64,000 nucleotides of DNA from NCBI GenBank assembly GCA_943737045.1, contig CALSFV010000104.1:124001-188000 (forward strand). The letters are read 5' to 3'. Both the position numbers and the translations under genes were made by a program. The notes beneath the pieces were generated by a model. That model saw only the letters and a program-made list of their open reading frames with translations, did not search any database and had not been told where the DNA came from. This DNA comes from Parapristionchus giblindavisi. Taxonomy: Eukaryota; Nematoda; Chromadorea; Rhabditida; Diplogasteridae. Shown piece after piece: positions 28,243 to 41,900 of the stretch. Every line of letters begins with the position of its first letter. The stretch's first letter is position 1.

Positions 28243-30351
28243 CGACATGACCTGAAGTGAGTCTCATTCAGAATTTTTTCCTCTTTCACATAGTATATTA
28301 CTCGATAAGTATCATTGACAATTAGACTTGTAACGAATTATTTTGTACCAAAAACAGAGAGTATTGAAAGATAAATTTACATATTGGCCGTACTGACCAC
28401 TTTGAAATAGTCTATATTATTCAGAATTTTTCGCTCTTTCATTTGGTATATGACACGATAGGTTTCATTTTCATTTTCATATTTCTCAAGTTATCTTGAT
28501 CATATCAGAGTAAAAGCTACTTTTGTACTTCGGTCATTATAGCAGCAGTAAAATATCACAGCTCGACATGACCTGAAGTGTGTCTCATTCAGAATTTTTC
28601 GCTCTTTCATTTGGTATATGACACGATAGGTTTCATTTTCATTTTCATATTTCTCAAGTTATCTTGATCATATCAGAGTAAAAGCTACTTTTGTACTTCG
28701 GTCATTATAGCAGCAGTAAAATATCACAGCTCGACATGACCTGAAGTGTGTCTCATTCAGAATTTTTTCCTCTTTCATATAGCATATTACTCGATAAGTA
28801 TCATTGACAATTAGACTTGTAACGAATTATTTTGTACCAAAAACAGAGAGTATTGAAAGATAAATTTACATATTGGCCGTACTGACCACTTTGAAATAGT
28901 TTATCTTATTCAGAATTTTTCGCTCTTTCATTTGGTATATGACACGATAGGTTTCATTTTCATTTTCATATTTCTCAAGTTATCTTGATCATATCAGAGT
29001 AAAAGCTACTTTTGTACTTCGGTCATTATAGCAGCAGTAAAATATCACAGCTCGACATGACCTGAAGTGTGTCTCATTCAGATTTTTTTCCTCTTTCACA
29101 TAGTATATTACTCGATAAGTATCATTGACAATTAGACTTGTAACGAATTATTTTGTGCCAAAAACAGAGAGTATTGAAAGATAAATTTACATATTGGCCG
29201 TACTGACCACTTTGAAATAGTCTATATTATTCAGAATTTTTCGCTCTTTCATTTGGTATATGACACGATAGGCTTCATTTTCATTTTCATATTTCTCAAG
29301 TTATCTTGATCATATCAGAGTAAAAGCTACTTTTGTACTTCGGTCATTATAGCAGCAGTAAAATATCACAGCTCGACATGACCTGAAGTGTGTCTCATTC
29401 AGAATTTTTCGCTCTTTCATTTGGTATATGACACGATAGGTTTCATTTTCATTTTCATATTTCTCAAGTTATCTTGATCATATCAGAGTAAAAGCTACTT
29501 TTGTACTTCGGTCATTATAGCAGCAGTAAAATATCACAGCTCGACATGACCTGAAGAGTGTCTCATTGAGAATTTTTTCCTCTTTCATATAGTATATTAC
29601 TCGATAAGTATCATTGACAATTAGACTTGTAACGAATTATTTTGTACCAAAAACAGAGAGTATTGAAAGATAAATTTACATATTGGCCGTACTGACCACT
29701 TTGAAATAGTCTATATTATTCAGAATTTTTCGCTCTTTCATTTGGTATATGACACGATAGGCTTCATTTTCATTTTCATATTTCTCAAGTTATCTTGATC
29801 ATATCAGAGTAAAAGCTACTTTTGTACTTCGGTCATTATAGCAGCAGTAAAATATCACAGCTCGACATGACCTGAAGTGTGTCTCATTCAGAATTTTTCG
29901 CTCTTTCATTTGGTATATGACACGATAGGCTTCATTTTCATTTTCATATTTCTCAAGTTATCTTGATCATATCAGAGTAAAAGCTACTTTTGTACTTCGG
30001 TCATTATAGCAGCAGTAAAATATCACAGCTCGACATGACCTGAAGTGTGTCTCATTCAGAATTTTTTCCTCTTTCATATAGTATATTACTCGATAAGTAT
30101 CATTGACAATTAGACTTGTAACGAATTATTTTGTACCAAAAACAGAGAGTATTGAAAGATAAATTTACATATTGGCCGTACTGACCACTTTGAAATAGTC
30201 TATCTTATTCAGAATTTTTCGCTCTTTCATTTGGTATATGACACGATAGGTTTCACTTTCATTTTCATTTTTCTCAAGTTATCTTGATCATATCAGAGTA
30301 AAAGCTACTTTTGTACTTCGGTCATTATAGCAGCAGTAAAATATCACAGCT

Positions 30352-33300
30352 CGACATGACCTGAAGTGTGTCTCATTCAGAATTTTTCGCTCTTTCATTT
30401 GGTATATGACACGATAGGTTTCATTTTCATTTTCATATTTCTCAAGTTATCTTGATCATATCAGAGTAAAAGCTACTTTTGTACTTCGGTCATTATAGCA
30501 GCAGTAAAATATCACAGCTCGACATGACCTGAAGTGTGTCTCATTGAGAATTTTTTCCTCTTTCATATAGTATATTACTCGATAAGTATCATTGACAATT
30601 AGACTTGTAACGAATTATTTTGTACCAAAAACAGAGAGTATTGAAAGATAAATTTACATATTGGCCGTACTGACCACTTTGAAATAGTTTATCTTATTCA
30701 GAATTTTTCGCTCTTTCATTTGGTATATGACACGATAGGTTTCATTTTCATTTTCATATTTCTCAAGTTATCTTGATCATATCAGAGTAAAAGCTACTTT
30801 TGTACTTCGGTCATTATAGCAGCAGTAAAATATCACAGATCGACATGACCTGAAGTGTGTCTCATTCAGAATTTTTTCCTCTTTCATATAGTATATCACT
30901 CGATAAGTATCATTGACAATTAGACTTGTAACGAATTATTTTGTACCAAAAACAGAGAGTATTGAAAGATAAATTTACATATTGGCCGTACTGACCACTT
31001 TGAAATAGTTTATCTTATTCAGAATTTTTCGCTCTTTCATTTGGTATATGACACGATAGGTTTCATTTTCATTTTCATATTTCTCAAGTTATCTTGATCA
31101 TATCAGAGTAAAAGCTACTTTTGTACTTCGGTCATTATAGCAGCAGTAAAATATCACAGCTCGACATGACCTGAAGTGTGTCTCATTGAGAATTTTTTCC
31201 TCTTTCATATAGTATATTACTCGATAAGTATCATTGACAATTAGACTTGTAACGAATTATTTTGTACCAAAAACAGAGAGTATTGAAAGATAAATTTACA
31301 TATTGGCCGTACTGACCACTTTGAAATAGTTTATCTTATTCAGAATTTTTCGCTCTTTCATTTGGTATATGACACGATAGGCTTCATTTTCATTTTCATA
31401 TTTCTCAAGTTATCTTGATCATATCAGAGTAAAAGCTACTTTTGTACTTCGGTCATTATAGCAGCAGTAAAATATCACAGCTCGACATGACCTGAAGTGT
31501 GTCTCATTCAGAATTTTTTCCTCTTTCATATAGTATATTACTCGATAAGTATCATTGACAATTAGACTTGTAACGAATTATTTTGTACCAAAAACAGAGA
31601 GTATTGAAAGATAAATTTACATATTGGCCGTACTGACCACTTTGAAATAGTCTATCTTATTCAGAATTTTTCGCTCTTTCATTTGGTATATGACACGATA
31701 GGTTTCATTTTCATTTTCATTTTTCTCAAGTTATCTTGATCATATCAGAGTAAAAGCTACTTTTGTACTTCTGTCATTATAGCAGCAGGAAAATATTACA
31801 GCTCGACATGACCTGAAGTGAGTCTCATTCAGAATTTTTTCCTCTTTCACATAGTATATTACTCGATAAGTATCATTGACAATTAGACTTGTAACGAATT
31901 ATTTTGTACCAAAAACAGAGAGTATTGAAAGATAAATTTACATATTGGCCGTACTGACCACTTTGAAATAGTCTATATTATTCAGAATTTTTCGCTCTTT
32001 CATTTGGTATATGACACGATAGGTTTCATTTTCATTTTCATATTTCTCAAGTTATCTTGATCATATCAGAGTAAAAGCTACTTTTGTACTTCGGTCATTA
32101 TAGCAGCAGTAAAATATCACAGCTCGACATGACCTGAAGTGTGTCTCATTCAGAATTTTTCGCTCTTTCATTTGGTATATGACACGATAGGTTTCACTTT
32201 CATTTTCATTTTTCTCAAGTTATCTTGATCATATCAGAGTAAAAGCTACTTTTGTACTTCGGTCATTATAGCAGCAGTAAAATATCACAGCTCGACATGA
32301 CCTGAAGTGTGTCTCATTCAGAATTTTTCGCTCTTTCATTTGGTATATGACACGATAGGTTTCATTTTCATTTTCATATTTCTCAAGTTATCTTGATCAT
32401 ATCAGAGTAAAAGCTACTTTTGTACTTCGGTCATTATAGCAGCAGTAAAATATCACAGCTCGACATGACCTGAAGTGTGTCTCATTGAGAATTTTTTCCT
32501 CTTTCATATAGTATATTACTCGATAAGTATCATTGACAATTAGACTTGTAACGAATTATTTTGTACCAAAAACAGAGAGTATTGAAAGATAAATTTACAT
32601 ATTGGCCGTACTGACCACTTTGAAATAGTTTATCTTATTCAGAATTTTTCGCTCTTTCATTTGGTATATGACACGATAGGTTTCATTTTCATTTTCATAT
32701 TTCTCAAGTTATCTTGATCATATCAGAGTAAAAGCTACTTTTGTACTTCGGTCATTATAGCAGCAGTAAAATATCACAGATCGACATGACCTGAAGTGTG
32801 TCTCATTCAGAATTTTTTCCTCTTTCATATAGTATATCACTCGATAAGTATCATTGACAATTAGACTTGTAACGAATTATTTTGTACCAAAAACAGAGAG
32901 TATTGAAAGATAAATTTACATATTGGCCGTACTGACCACTTTGAAATAGTTTATCTTATTCAGAATTTTTCGCTCTTTCATTTGGTATATGACACGATAG
33001 GTTTCATTTTCATTTTCATATTTCTCAAGTTATCTTGATCATATCAGAGTAAAAGCTACTTTTGTACTTCGGTCATTATAGCAGCAGTAAAATATCACAG
33101 CTCGACATGACCTGAAGTGTGTCTCATTGAGAATTTTTTCCTCTTTCATATAGTATATTACTCGATAAGTATCATTGACAATTAGACTTGTAACGAATTA
33201 TTTTGTACCAAAAACAGAGAGTATTGAAAGATAAATTTACATATTGGCCGTACTGACCACTTTGAAATAGTTTATCTTATTCAGAATTTTTCGCTCTTTC

Positions 33301-34065
33301 ATTTGGTATATGACACGATAGGCTTCATTTTCATTTTCATATTTCTCAAGTTATCTTGATCATATCAGAGTAAAAGCTACTTTTGTACTTCGGTCATTAT
33401 AGCAGCAGTAAAATATCACAGCTCGACATGACCTGAAGTGTGTCTCATTCAGAATTTTTTCCTCTTTCATATAGTATATTACTCGATAAGTATCATTGAC
33501 AATTAGACTTGTAACGAATTATTTTGTACCAAAAACAGAGAGTATTGAAAGATAAATTTACATATTGGCCGTACTGACCACTTTGAAATAGTCTATCTTA
33601 TTCAGAATTTTTCGCTCTTTCATTTGGTATATGACACGATAGGTTTCATTTTCATTTTCATTTTTCTCAAGTTATCTTGATCATATCAGAGTAAAAGCTA
33701 CTTTTGTACTTCTGTCATTATAGCAGCAGGAAAATATTACAGCTCGACATGACCTGAAGTGAGTCTCATTCAGAATTTTTTCCTCTTTCACATAGTATAT
33801 TACTCGATAAGTATCATTGACAATTAGACTTGTAACGAATTATTTTGTACCAAAAACAGAGAGTATTGAAAGATAAATTTACATATTGGCCGTACTGACC
33901 ACTTTGAAATAGTCTATATTATTCAGAATTTTTCGCTCTTTCATTTGGTATATGACACGATAGGTTTCATTTTCATTTTCATATTTCTCAAGTTATCTTG
34001 ATCATATCAGAGTAAAAGCTACTTTTGTACTTCGGTCATTATAGCAGCAGTAAAATATCACAGCT
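30352..34065. repeat. Higher-order repeat, two 1773-bp copies of a six-unit block
   Basis: Copies at 30352-32124 and 32293-34065, separated by one extra short unit at 32125. Each is a short unit plus five full units with the same marker order, including the private TATATCACTCG paired with CACAGATCGAC at 30841 and 32782, then ATAGGCTTC, then CTTCTGTC with GCAGG, then GAAGTGAGTC. The extra short unit carries TTCACTTTC, matching the B half of the full unit at 30031, so the repeated tract really begins inside that unit. Confidence 0.9.
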
Positions 34066-36005
34066 CGACATGACCTGAAGTGTGTCTCATTCAGAATTTT
34101 TCGCTCTTTCATTTGGTATATGACACGATAGGTTTCATTTTCATTTTCATATTTCTCAAGTTATCTTGATCATATCAGAGTAAAAGCTACTTTTGTACTT
34201 CGGTCATTATAGCAGCAGTAAAATATCACAGCTCGACATGACCTGAAGTGTGTCTCATTCAGAATTTTTTCCTCTTTCATATAGCATATTACTCGATAAG
34301 TATCATTGACAATTAGACTTGTAACGAATTATTTTGTACCAAAAACAGAGAGTATTGAAAGATAAATTTACATATTGGCCGTACTGACCACTTTGAAATA
34401 GTTTATCTTATTCAGAATTTTTCGCTCTTTCATTTGGTATATGACACGATAGGTTTCATTTTCATTTTCATATTTCTCAAGTTATCTTGATCATATCAGA
34501 GTAAAAGCTACTTTTGTACTTCGGTCATTATAGCAGCAGTAAAATATCACAGCTCGACATGACCTGAAGTGTGTCTCATTCAGATTTTTTTCCTCTTTCA
34601 CATAGTATATTACTCGATAAGTATCATTGACAATTAGACTTGTAACGAATTATTTTGTACCAAAAACAGAGAGTATTGAAAGATAAATTTACATATTGGC
34701 CGTACTGACCACTTTGAAATAGTCTATATTATTCAGAATTTTTCGCTCTTTCATTTGGTATATGACACGATAGGCTTCATTTTCATTTTCATATTTCTCA
34801 AGTTATCTTGATCATATCAGAGTAAAAGCTACTTTTGTACTTCGGTCATTATAGCAGCAGTAAAATATCACAGCTCGACATGACCTGAAGAGTGTCTCAT
34901 TGAGAATTTTTTCCTCTTTCATATAGTATATTACTCGATAAGTATCATTGACAATTAGACTTGTAACGAATTATTTTGTACCAAAAACAGAGAGTATTGA
35001 AAGATAAATTTACATATTGGCCGTACTGACCACTTTGAATAGTCTATCTTATTCAGAATTTTTCGCTCTTTCATTTGGTATATGACACGATAGGTTTCAC
35101 TTTCATTTTCATTTTTCTCAAGTTATCTTGATCATATCAGAGTAAAAGCTACTTTTGTACTTCGGTCATTATAGCAGCAGTAAAATATCACAGCTCGACA
35201 TGACCTGAAGTGTGTCTCATTCAGAATTTTTCGCTCTTTCATTTGGTATATGACACGATAGGTTTCATTTTCATTTTCATATTTCTCAAGTTATCTTGAT
35301 CATATCAGAGTAAAAGCTACTTTTGTACTTCGGTCATTATAGCAGCAGTAAAATATCACAGCTCGACATGACCTGAAGTGTGTCTCATTGAGAATTTTTT
35401 CCTCTTTCATATAGTATATTACTCGATAAGTATCATTGACAATTAGACTTGTAACGAATTATTTTGTACCAAAAACAGAGAGTATTGAAAGATAAATTTA
35501 CATATTGGCCGTACTGACCACTTTGAAATAGTCTATCTTATTCAGAATTTTTCGCTCTTTCATTTGGTATATGACACGATAGGTTTCACTTTCATTTTCA
35601 TTTTCCTCAAGTTATCTTGATCATATCAGAGTAAAAGCTACTTTTGTACTTCTGTCATTATAGCAGCAGGAAAATATTACAGCTCGACATGACCTGAAGT
35701 GAGTCTCATTCAGAATTTTTTCCTCTTTCACATAGTATATTACTCGATAAGTATCATTGACAATTAGACTTGTAACGAATTATTTTGTACCAAAAACAGA
35801 GAGTATTGAAAGATAAATTTACATATTGGCCGTACTGACCACTTTGAAATAGTTTATCTTATTCAGAATTTTTCGCTCTTTCATTTGGTATATGACACGA
35901 TAGGTTTCATTTTCATTTTCATATTTCTCAAGTTATCTTGATCATATCAGAGTAAAAGCTACTTTTGTACTTCGGTCATTATAGCAGCAGTAAAATATCA
36001 CAGCT
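33103..36005. repeat. Higher-order repeat, ten-unit block of 2903 bp, copy 1
   Basis: Ten units in the order full, full, full, short, full, full, full, short, full, full. Markers in order are GGCTTC; CTTCTGTC with GCAGG; GAAGTGAGTC; short; GCATATT; CAGATTT with CACATAG; GAAGAGTG with TTCACTTTC; short; CATTTTCCTCAAG; GAAGTGAGTC. Every marker recurs in the same order in the adjoining copy. This copy has one private 1-bp deletion, ACTTTGAATAG, near 35040. Confidence 0.93.
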
Positions 36006-38909
36006 CGACATGACCTGAAGTGTGTCTCATTGAGAATTTTTTCCTCTTTCATATAGTATATTACTCGATAAGTATCATTGACAATTAGACTTGTAACGAA
36101 TTATTTTGTACCAAAAACAGAGAGTATTGAAAGATAAATTTACATATTGGCCGTACTGACCACTTTGAAATAGTTTATCTTATTCAGAATTTTTCGCTCT
36201 TTCATTTGGTATATGACACGATAGGCTTCATTTTCATTTTCATATTTCTCAAGTTATCTTGATCATATCAGAGTAAAAGCTACTTTTGTACTTCGGTCAT
36301 TATAGCAGCAGTAAAATATCACAGCTCGACATGACCTGAAGTGTGTCTCATTCAGAATTTTTTCCTCTTTCATATAGTATATTACTCGATAAGTATCATT
36401 GACAATTAGACTTGTAACGAATTATTTTGTACCAAAAACAGAGAGTATTGAAAGATAAATTTACATATTGGCCGTACTGACCACTTTGAAATAGTCTATC
36501 TTATTCAGAATTTTTCGCTCTTTCATTTGGTATATGACACGATAGGTTTCATTTTCATTTTCATTTTTCTCAAGTTATCTTGATCATATCAGAGTAAAAG
36601 CTACTTTTGTACTTCTGTCATTATAGCAGCAGGAAAATATTACAGCTCGACATGACCTGAAGTGAGTCTCATTCAGAATTTTTTCCTCTTTCACATAGTA
36701 TATTACTCGATAAGTATCATTGACAATTAGACTTGTAACGAATTATTTTGTACCAAAAACAGAGAGTATTGAAAGATAAATTTACATATTGGCCGTACTG
36801 ACCACTTTGAAATAGTCTATATTATTCAGAATTTTTCGCTCTTTCATTTGGTATATGACACGATAGGTTTCATTTTCATTTTCATATTTCTCAAGTTATC
36901 TTGATCATATCAGAGTAAAAGCTACTTTTGTACTTCGGTCATTATAGCAGCAGTAAAATATCACAGCTCGACATGACCTGAAGTGTGTCTCATTCAGAAT
37001 TTTTCGCTCTTTCATTTGGTATATGACACGATAGGTTTCATTTTCATTTTCATATTTCTCAAGTTATCTTGATCATATCAGAGTAAAAGCTACTTTTGTA
37101 CTTCGGTCATTATAGCAGCAGTAAAATATCACAGCTCGACATGACCTGAAGTGTGTCTCATTCAGAATTTTTTCCTCTTTCATATAGCATATTACTCGAT
37201 AAGTATCATTGACAATTAGACTTGTAACGAATTATTTTGTACCAAAAACAGAGAGTATTGAAAGATAAATGTACATATTGGCCGTACTGACCACTTTGAA
37301 ATAGTTTATCTTATTCAGAATTTTTCGCTCTTTCATTTGGTATATGACACGATAGGTTTCATTTTCATTTTCATATTTCTCAAGTTATCTTGATCATATC
37401 AGAGTAAAAGCTACTTTTGTACTTCGGTCATTATAGCAGCAGTAAAATATCACAGCTCGACATGACCTGAAGTGTGTCTCATTCAGATTTTTTTCCTCTT
37501 TCACATAGTATATTACTCGATAAGTATCATTGACAATTAGACTTGTAACGAATTATTTTGTACCAAAAACAGAGAGTATTGAAAGATAAATTTACATATT
37601 GGCCGTACTGACCACTTTGAAATAGTCTATATTATTCAGAATTTTTCGCTCTTTCATTTGGTATATGACACGATAGGCTTCATTTTCATTTTCATATTTC
37701 TCAAGTTATCTTGATCATATCAGAGTAAAAGCTACTTTTGTACTTCGGTCATTATAGCAGCAGTAAAATATCACAGCTCGACATGACCTGAAGAGTGTCT
37801 CATTGAGAATTTTTTCCTCTTTCATATAGTATATTACTCGATAAGTATCATTGACAATTAGACTTGTAACGAATTATTTTGTACCAAAAACAGAGAGTAT
37901 TGAAAGATAAATTTACATATTGGCCGTACTGACCACTTTGAAATAGTCTATCTTATTCAGAATTTTTCGCTCTTTCATTTGGTATATGACACGATAGGTT
38001 TCACTTTCATTTTCATTTTTCTCAAGTTATCTTGATCATATCAGAGTAAAAGCTACTTTTGTACTTCGGTCATTATAGCAGCAGTAAAATATCACAGCTC
38101 GACATGACCTGAAGTGTGTCTCATTCAGAATTTTTCGCTCTTTCATTTGGTATATGACACGATAGGTTTCATTTTCATTTTCATATTTCTCAAGTTATCT
38201 TGATCATATCAGAGTAAAAGCTACTTTTGTACTTCGGTCATTATAGCAGCAGTAAAATATCACAGCTCGACATGACCTGAAGTGTGTCTCATTGAGAATT
38301 TTTTCCTCTTTCATATAGTATATTACTCGATAAGTATCATTGACAATTAGACTTGTAACGAATTATTTTGTACCAAAAACAGAGAGTATTGAAAGATAAA
38401 TTTACATATTGGCCGTACTGACCACTTTGAAATAGTCTATCTTATTCAGAATTTTTCGCTCTTTCATTTGGTATATGACACGATAGGTTTCACTTTCATT
38501 TTCATTTTCCTCAAGTTATCTTGATCATATCAGAGTAAAAGCTACTTTTGTACTTCTGTCATTATAGCAGCAGGAAAATATTACAGCTCGACATGACCTG
38601 AAGTGAGTCTCATTCAGAATTTTTTCCTCTTTCACATAGTATATTACTCGATAAGTATCATTGACAATTAGACTTGTAACGAATTATTTTGTACCAAAAA
38701 CAGAGAGTATTGAAAGATAAATTTACATATTGGCCGTACTGACCACTTTGAAATAGTTTATCTTATTCAGAATTTTTCGCTCTTTCATTTGGTATATGAC
38801 ACGATAGGTTTCATTTTCATTTTCATATTTCTCAAGTTATCTTGATCATATCAGAGTAAAAGCTACTTTTGTACTTCGGTCATTATAGCAGCAGTAAAAT
38901 ATCACAGCT
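36006..38909. repeat. Higher-order repeat, ten-unit block of 2904 bp, copy 2
   Basis: Direct tandem copy of the preceding ten-unit block, 2904 bp because it lacks that block's 1-bp deletion. The only other difference I noticed is a T-to-G change at 37271 (AAATGTACAT). Near-identity over 2.9 kb, far closer than neighbouring units are to each other, marks a very recent duplication, or else an assembly duplication. Confidence 0.93.
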
Positions 38910-41900
38910 CGACATGACCTGAAGTGTGTCTCATTCAGATTTTTTTCCTCTTTCACATAGTATATTACTCGATAAGTATCATTGACAATTAGACTTGTAA
39001 CGAATTATTTTGTACCAAAAACAGAGAGTATTGAAAGATAAATTTACATATTGGCCGTACTGACCACTTTGAAATAGTCTATATTATTCAGAATTTTTCG
39101 CTCTTTCATTTGGTATATGACACGATAGGCTTCATTTTCATTTTCATATTTCTCAAGTTATCTTGATCATATCAGAGTAAAAGCTACTTTTGTACTTCGG
39201 TCATTATAGCAGCAGTAAAATATCACAGCTCGACATGACCTGAAGTGTGTCTCATTCAGAATTTTTCGCTCTTTCATTTGGTATATGACACGATAGGTTT
39301 CATTTTCATTTTCATATTTCTCAAGTTATCTTGATCATATCAGAGTAAAAGCTACTTTTGTACTTCGGTCATTATAGCAGCAGTAAAATATCACAGCTCG
39401 ACATGACCTGAAGTGTGTCTCATTCAGAATTTTTTCCTCTTTCATATAGCATATTACTCGATAAGTATCATTGACAATTAGACTTGTAACGAATTATTTT
39501 GTACCAAAAACAGAGAGTATTGAAAGATAAATTTACATATTGGCCGTACTGACCACTTTGAAATAGTTTATCTTATTCAGAATTTTTCGCTCTTTCATTT
39601 GGTATATGACACGATAGGTTTCATTTTCATTTTCATATTTCTCAAGTTATCTTGATCATATCAGAGTAAAAGCTACTTTTGTACTTCGGTCATTATAGCA
39701 GCAGTAAAATATCACAGCTCGACATGACCTGAAGTGTGTCTCATTCAGATTTTTTTCCTCTTTCACATAGTATATTACTCGATAAGTATCATTGACAATT
39801 AGACTTGTAACGAATTATTTTGTACCAAAAACAGAGAGTATTGAAAGATAAATTTACATATTGGCCGTACTGACCACTTTGAAATAGTCTATATTATTCA
39901 GAATTTTTCGCTCTTTCATTTGGTATATGACACGATAGGCTTCATTTTCATTTTCATATTTCTCAAGTTATCTTGATCATATCAGAGTAAAAGCTACTTT
40001 TGTACTTCGGTCATTATAGCAGCAGTAAAATATCACAGCTCGACATGACCTGAAGTGTGTCTCATTCAGAATTTTTCGCTCTTTCATTTGGTATATGACA
40101 CGATAGGTTTCATTTTCATTTTCATATTTCTCAAGTTATCTTGATCATATCAGAGTAAAAGCTACTTTTGTACTTCGGTCATTATAGCAGCAGTAAAATA
40201 TCACAGCTCGACATGACCTGAAGTGTGTCTCATTCAGAATTTTTCGCTCTTTCATTTGGTATATGACACGATAGGTTTCATTTTCATTTTCATATTTCTC
40301 AAGTTATCTTGATCATATCAGAGTAAAAGCTACTTTTGTACTTCGGTCATTATAGCAGCAGTAAAATATCACAGCTCGACATGACCTGAAGTGTGTCTCA
40401 TTCAGAATTTTTTCCTCTTTCATATAGCATATTACTCGATAAGTATCATTGACAATTAGACTTGTAACGAATTATTTTGTACCAAAAACAGAGAGTATTG
40501 AAAGATAAATTTACATATTGGCCGTACTGACCACTTTGAAATAGTTTATCTTATTCAGAATTTTTCGCTCTTTCATTTGGTATATGACACGATAGGTTTC
40601 ATTTTCATTTTCATATTTCTCAAGTTATCTTGATCATATCAGAGTAAAAGCTACTTTTGTACTTCGGTCATTATAGCAGCAGTAAAATATCACAGCTCGA
40701 CATGACCTGAAGTGTGTCTCATTCAGATTTTTTCGCTCTTTCATTTGGTATATGAAACGATAGGTTTCATTTTCATTTTCATATTTCTCAAGTTATCTTG
40801 ATCATATCAGAGTAAAAGCTACTTTTGTACTTCGGTCATTATAGCAGCAGTAAAATATCACAGCTCGACATGACCTGAAGAGTGTCTCATTGAGAATTTT
40901 TTCCTCTTTCATATAGTATATTACTCGATAAGTATCATTGACAATTAGACTTGTAACGAATTATTTTGTACCAAAAACAGAGAGTATTGAAAGATAAATT
41001 TACATATTGGCCGTACTGACCACTTTGAAATAGTCTATATTATTCAGAATTTTTCGCTCTTTCATTTGGTATATGACACGATAGGCTTCATTTTCATTTT
41101 CATATTTCTCAAGTTATCTTGATCATATCAGAGTAAAAGCTACTTTTGTACTTCGGTCATTATAGCAGCAGTAAAATATCACAGCTCGACATGACCTGAA
41201 GTGTGTCTCATTCAGAATTTTTCGCTCTTTCATTTGGTATATGACACGATAGGCTTCATTTTCATTTTCATATTTCTCAAGTTATCTTGATCATATCAGA
41301 GTAAAAGCTACTTTTGTACTTCGGTCATTATAGCAGCAGTAAAATATCACAGCTCGACATGACCTGAAGAGTGTCTCATTGAGAATTTTTTCCTCTTTCA
41401 TATAGTATATTACTCGATAAGTATCATTGACAATTAGACTTGTAACGAATTATTTTGTACCAAAAACAGAGAGTATTGAAAGATAAATTTACATATTGGC
41501 CGTACTGACCACTTTGAAATAGTCTATATTATTCAGAATTTTTCGCTCTTTCATTTGGTATATGACACGATAGGCTTCATTTTCATTTTCATATTTCTCA
41601 AGTTATCTTGATCATATCAGAGTAAAAGCTACTTTTGTACTTCGGTCATTATAGCAGCAGTAAAATATCACAGCTCGACATGACCTGAAGTGTGTCTCAT
41701 TCAGAATTTTTTCCTCTTTCATATAGCATATTACTCGATAAGTATCATTGACAATTAGACTTGTAACGAATTATTTTGTACCAAAAACAGAGAGTATTGA
41801 AAGATAAATTTACATATTGGCCGTACTGACCACTTTGAAATAGTCTATCTTATTCAGAATTTTTCGCTCTTTCATTTGGTATATGACACGATAGGTTTCA

